Part shown: in pieces, positions 6,273 to 7,583 of the stretch
How positions within the stretch are numbered: the stretch's first letter is position 1
Layout: every line of letters begins with the position of its first letter
DNA from: Oscillospiraceae bacterium
GTDB taxonomy: Bacteria > Bacillota > Clostridia > Oscillospirales > Ruminococcaceae
Assembly: GCA_017848075.1 (NCBI GenBank)
Contig: JAGALG010000020.1
Coordinates: forward strand, 1 to 7,583
DNA length: 7,583 nucleotides
Direction of reading: 5' to 3'
The notes under the pieces: model-generated
What the model saw: only the letters and a program-made list of their open reading frames with translations
What the model was told of the DNA's origin: nothing
The model's database searches: none
Translations under genes and position numbers: made by a program

Positions 6273-6818
6273 ATGAAAGCAAGAAAAAGTACACAGGTAG
6301 CTTTGGGCGGTATGGCCTCGGCTCTCTGTCTGCTTCTGATGTTTATGACCGGGCTGATCCCCTTCGGTACCTTTGCTCTGCCGGCGATGGCGGGCATTGT
6401 GCTGATCGTGGTAGTGGTGGAGATGGGACGCTCCACAGCGGCCCTGGTTTACGCGGCAGTTTCCCTGCTGTCCCTGTTTATGTGTCCGGATAAGGAAGCG
6501 GCCATCATGTTTATTGGTCTCTTTGGTTTCTATCCGGTGGTGAAGGAGCTGTTTGACCGGATTCCCCTCCGCTTGCTGCGGATCGCAGCCAAATTTGCCG
6601 CCTTCAATGCCGCCATTGTGGCCAGCTATTGGATCATCATCAATCTCTTTGGCTTAACTGAGATTTTGGAGGAGATGGGCGCCTTCGGCAGCGCGACCCT
6701 GCTGGTGACCTGGCTGATGGGTTGTGCGGTCTTCGGAATGTTTGATATTGCCTTGGGCCGGATCCACTGGGCCTACGCCCATGTGCTGCGCTATCGCTTT
6801 TTCAAAAAAATCCGTTAA
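6273..6818 (+). CDS. Small polytopic membrane protein, S-component-like
   Basis: A 181-aa membrane protein with five to six hydrophobic helices near 9-30, 34-50, 54-71, 75-92, 104-126 and 139-162. The N-terminal KSTQVALGGMASALCLLLMF and the size resemble substrate-binding S components of ECF transporters, which begin with a basic residue and an A-x-x-x-A helix packing motif. No ECF ATPase or T subunit is encoded here, and the resemblance is only by eye, so the function is unassigned. The conserved-looking loop CPDKEAA (71-77) followed by FGFYPVVKELFDR (84-96) may mark the family. GAGGAG lies 6 nt before the ATG. It is the last gene of the DUF5685 operon. No clear terminator hairpin follows. 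Confidence 0.82.
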   Translation: MKARKSTQVALGGMASALCLLLMFMTGLIPFGTFALPAMAGIVLIVVVVEMGRSTAALVYAAVSLLSLFMCPDKEAAIMFIGLFGFYPVVKELFDRIPLRLLRIAAKFAAFNAAIVASYWIIINLFGLTEILEEMGAFGSATLLVTWLMGCAVFGMFDIALGRIHWAYAHVLRYRFFKKIR

Positions 6819-6822
6819 AGCC

Positions 6823-6851
6823 TGCATGAAACTGGAAAAATGTGCTATAAT
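6823..6851 (+). promoter_or_regulatory. Extended -10 promoter of the macro-domain gene
   Basis: A perfect TATAAT (6846-6851) preceded by TGC (6843-6845) gives a strong extended -10 element. The -35 region at 17-18 nt (around 6822-6828, TGCATG) is poor, which extended -10 promoters tolerate. The predicted start near 6858 leaves a leader of about 39 nt with GGGGGAG. It lies only 28 nt after the previous stop codon, with no terminator between, so read-through from the upstream operon is also likely. Confidence 0.72.
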
Positions 6852-6896
6852 TATGATATTGATATCCAAGGCGATTACAGCAAAGGGGGAGTCTTT

Positions 6897-7412
6897 ATGA
6901 AACGGTTTACCATTCAGGTGGGCGATATCACCCGCTGTCAGGCGGATGCTGTGGTTCATCCTGTGACGGAACAGCTGGAAAGCGCCGGTACCGTCAGTGA
7001 AGAGATCTTCCGCGCGGCAGCTCCCTCCATGAAAGAGGAGCTGCAAACCATCGGCAGCTGCCCCAGCGGCTCCGTGGTAGTGACCGAGGGTCATGGCCTT
7101 TCGGTGAAAAAAATCCTGCACACAGCAAACCCTCGTTGGCTGGGCGGTGAGCAGGGCGAAGCACAGATTTTAGCCAGCTGTTATCGCAGCTGCCTGCAGA
7201 AGGCAGTGGAGCTGGGACTGAAAAGCATCGTTTTTCCTTCCATCAGCACCGGAACCTATCACTTCCCGGTGAATCTGGCTGCCAATGTGGCAGTGAGAAC
7301 CATTCTGGACTTCCTCAAGGAGGACGACAGTCTGGAGGAGGTGTCTCTCTGCTGCCTGGATCAGCGAACCACGCTGGTGTATGAAATGTGCCTGATGCAG
7401 GCCGCAAGATAA
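6897..7412 (+). CDS. Macro-domain protein with altered ADP-ribose loop
   Basis: A 171-aa single macro domain, cytoplasmic. Macro domains bind or hydrolyse ADP-ribose derivatives. Conserved parts are VGDIT (8-12, adenine-site Asp10), a G-x-C-x-x-G strand (GSCPSGSVVVTEG), ILHTANPRW, and FPSISTGTYHFP as the distal phosphate loop. The usual NAAN is HPVT at 21-24, and the usual GGGGV is SAGTV at 29-33, so the proximal catalytic loop is degenerate. The start is ATG 6897: GGGGGAG is 5 nt upstream, whereas the in-frame ATG at 6840 overlaps the promoter. The gene is monocistronic or weakly linked to the upstream operon. Its terminator is broken by an insertion sequence. It may be a binding-only domain or one with a different ligand. 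Confidence 0.9.
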   Translation: MKRFTIQVGDITRCQADAVVHPVTEQLESAGTVSEEIFRAAAPSMKEELQTIGSCPSGSVVVTEGHGLSVKKILHTANPRWLGGEQGEAQILASCYRSCLQKAVELGLKSIVFPSISTGTYHFPVNLAANVAVRTILDFLKEDDSLEEVSLCCLDQRTTLVYEMCLMQAAR

Positions 7413-7423
7413 GAAAAAAGAAA

Positions 7424-7443
7424 GGGCTCTCCCCAAATGGGAG
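7424..7443 (+). terminator. Truncated terminator hairpin of the macro-domain gene
   Basis: After an A-rich run, GGGCTCTCCC (7424-7433) begins a stem. Its complement GGGAG (7439-7443) pairs with the last five bases across a 5-nt loop and then stops. The expected AGCCC and T-run are replaced by TGCACTTG, the insertion sequence end. The upstream A-run matches the A-run/hairpin/T-run style of the intact terminator at 4541-4585. Confidence 0.65.
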
Positions 7444-7469
7444 TGCACTTGTCAAGCAAAAGTAGACAC
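7444..7469. repeat. Terminal inverted repeat of the IS (right end)
   Basis: A TG-initiated end of about 26 bp, containing CTTGTCAAG and GTAGACAC, lies between the broken hairpin and the transposase stop. The pairing repeat is outside the window, so its exact length is a guess from family resemblance. Confidence 0.55.
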
Positions 7470-7483
7470 ACAAAAAAGCATAA

Positions 7484-7583
7484 TTAACAGAAGCCCAGTT
7501 CGGTCTTATACTGAACTGGGCTTTTGTAGCCCAAAGCGGCAGAAAGACGCCGGTTATTGAAGAAGGCAACATATTCATCCAAC
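7484..7583 (-). CDS. IS3-family transposase OrfB, C-terminal 32 residues (partial)
   Basis: Read on the minus strand from the right edge, an open frame with no start codon in the window encodes LDEYVAFFNNRRL, then SAALGYKSPVQYKTELGFC, and stops with TAA at 7484-7486. The YVxFFNNRRxxxALGYKSPVQY pattern is the typical C-terminal end of the DDE integrase-core transposase (OrfB) of IS3-family elements. The catalytic DDE residues and OrfA would lie to the right of the window. The frame continues to the window edge, and nothing in the visible part is broken. A longer frame on the same strand with an ATG is only an out-of-frame shadow. Confidence 0.88.
   Translation of the reverse strand, partial: LDEYVAFFNNRRLSAALGYKSPVQYKTELGFC
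7491..7527 (+). terminator. Terminator-like hairpin inside the IS end
   Basis: AAGCCCAGTTC (7491-7501) and GAACTGGGCTT (7513-7523) form a perfect 11-bp stem with an 11-nt loop, followed on the plus strand by TTGT. It lies within the last codons of the transposase (minus strand). On the plus strand it could stop transcription arriving from the macro-domain gene. The T-run is short, so strength is uncertain. Confidence 0.5.

Larger units (their letters stand above)
7444..7583 (-). mobile_element. IS3-family insertion sequence, right end only
   Basis: The element starts with TG at 7444, inside the macro-gene terminator, and runs off the right edge. The end sequence TGCACTTGTCAAGC, continuing to GTAGACAC at 7469, looks like an IS3/IS150-type terminal repeat. 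The transposase C-terminus is read on the minus strand and ends 40 nt from the boundary, as expected for the right end of such elements. The other end and any target duplication lie outside the window. Confidence 0.8.

Noticed and set aside
6840..6896. N-terminal extension of the macro-domain protein
   Set aside because: It overlaps the TATAAT element, and a strong ribosome binding site serves the ATG at 6897.
7315..7578. 87-codon minus-strand open frame at the right edge
   Set aside because: It is out of frame with the transposase C-terminus and runs across the IS boundary into the macro-domain gene, so it cannot be one gene.

Overview
The window reads as a chromosomal segment of an anaerobic, gut-type Firmicute of class Clostridia, probably Oscillospiraceae/Ruminococcaceae-like. 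The reasons are moderate GC content, strong AGGAGG-type ribosome binding sites, and protein families typical of that group (DUF5685, a J-domain partner, a CD0519/CD1768-like membrane protein). This placement is inferred from gene content; no rRNA or marker gene is present.

Left half (1-3103, minus strand): one operon runs leftward from a good promoter at 3075-3103. It encodes a UMF1/Atg22-like MFS transporter, a four-helix membrane protein of unknown function, dUTPase (dut), the Maf nucleotide pyrophosphatase (maf), and a 75-residue conserved small protein. It probably ends at a hairpin at 1-28. dut and maf both remove non-canonical or excess pyrimidine nucleotides. Three of the four gene junctions have the same form: a TAA stop fused to the next Shine-Dalgarno, then exactly 12 nt, then ATG.

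Centre (3104-4585): a 290-bp divergent intergenic region carries back-to-back promoters. The rightward one drives a single 399-residue polytopic membrane protein with a high-expression codon bias, closed by a clean intrinsic terminator at 4553-4585.

Right (4631-6818, plus strand): a tight three-gene operon encodes a DUF5685 protein, a J-domain protein with TPR-like helices and a very cysteine-rich tail, and a small S-component-like membrane protein. No function is established for this module. The DUF5685 protein carries two acidic DxxxD motifs that resemble those of squalene/phytoene synthases.

Right edge (6823-7583): an extended -10 promoter drives a degenerate macro-domain protein. Its terminator hairpin is cut in the 3' arm by the end of an IS3-family insertion sequence, whose transposase C-terminus enters from the right on the minus strand. 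No tRNA, rRNA, CRISPR array or phage gene was seen.
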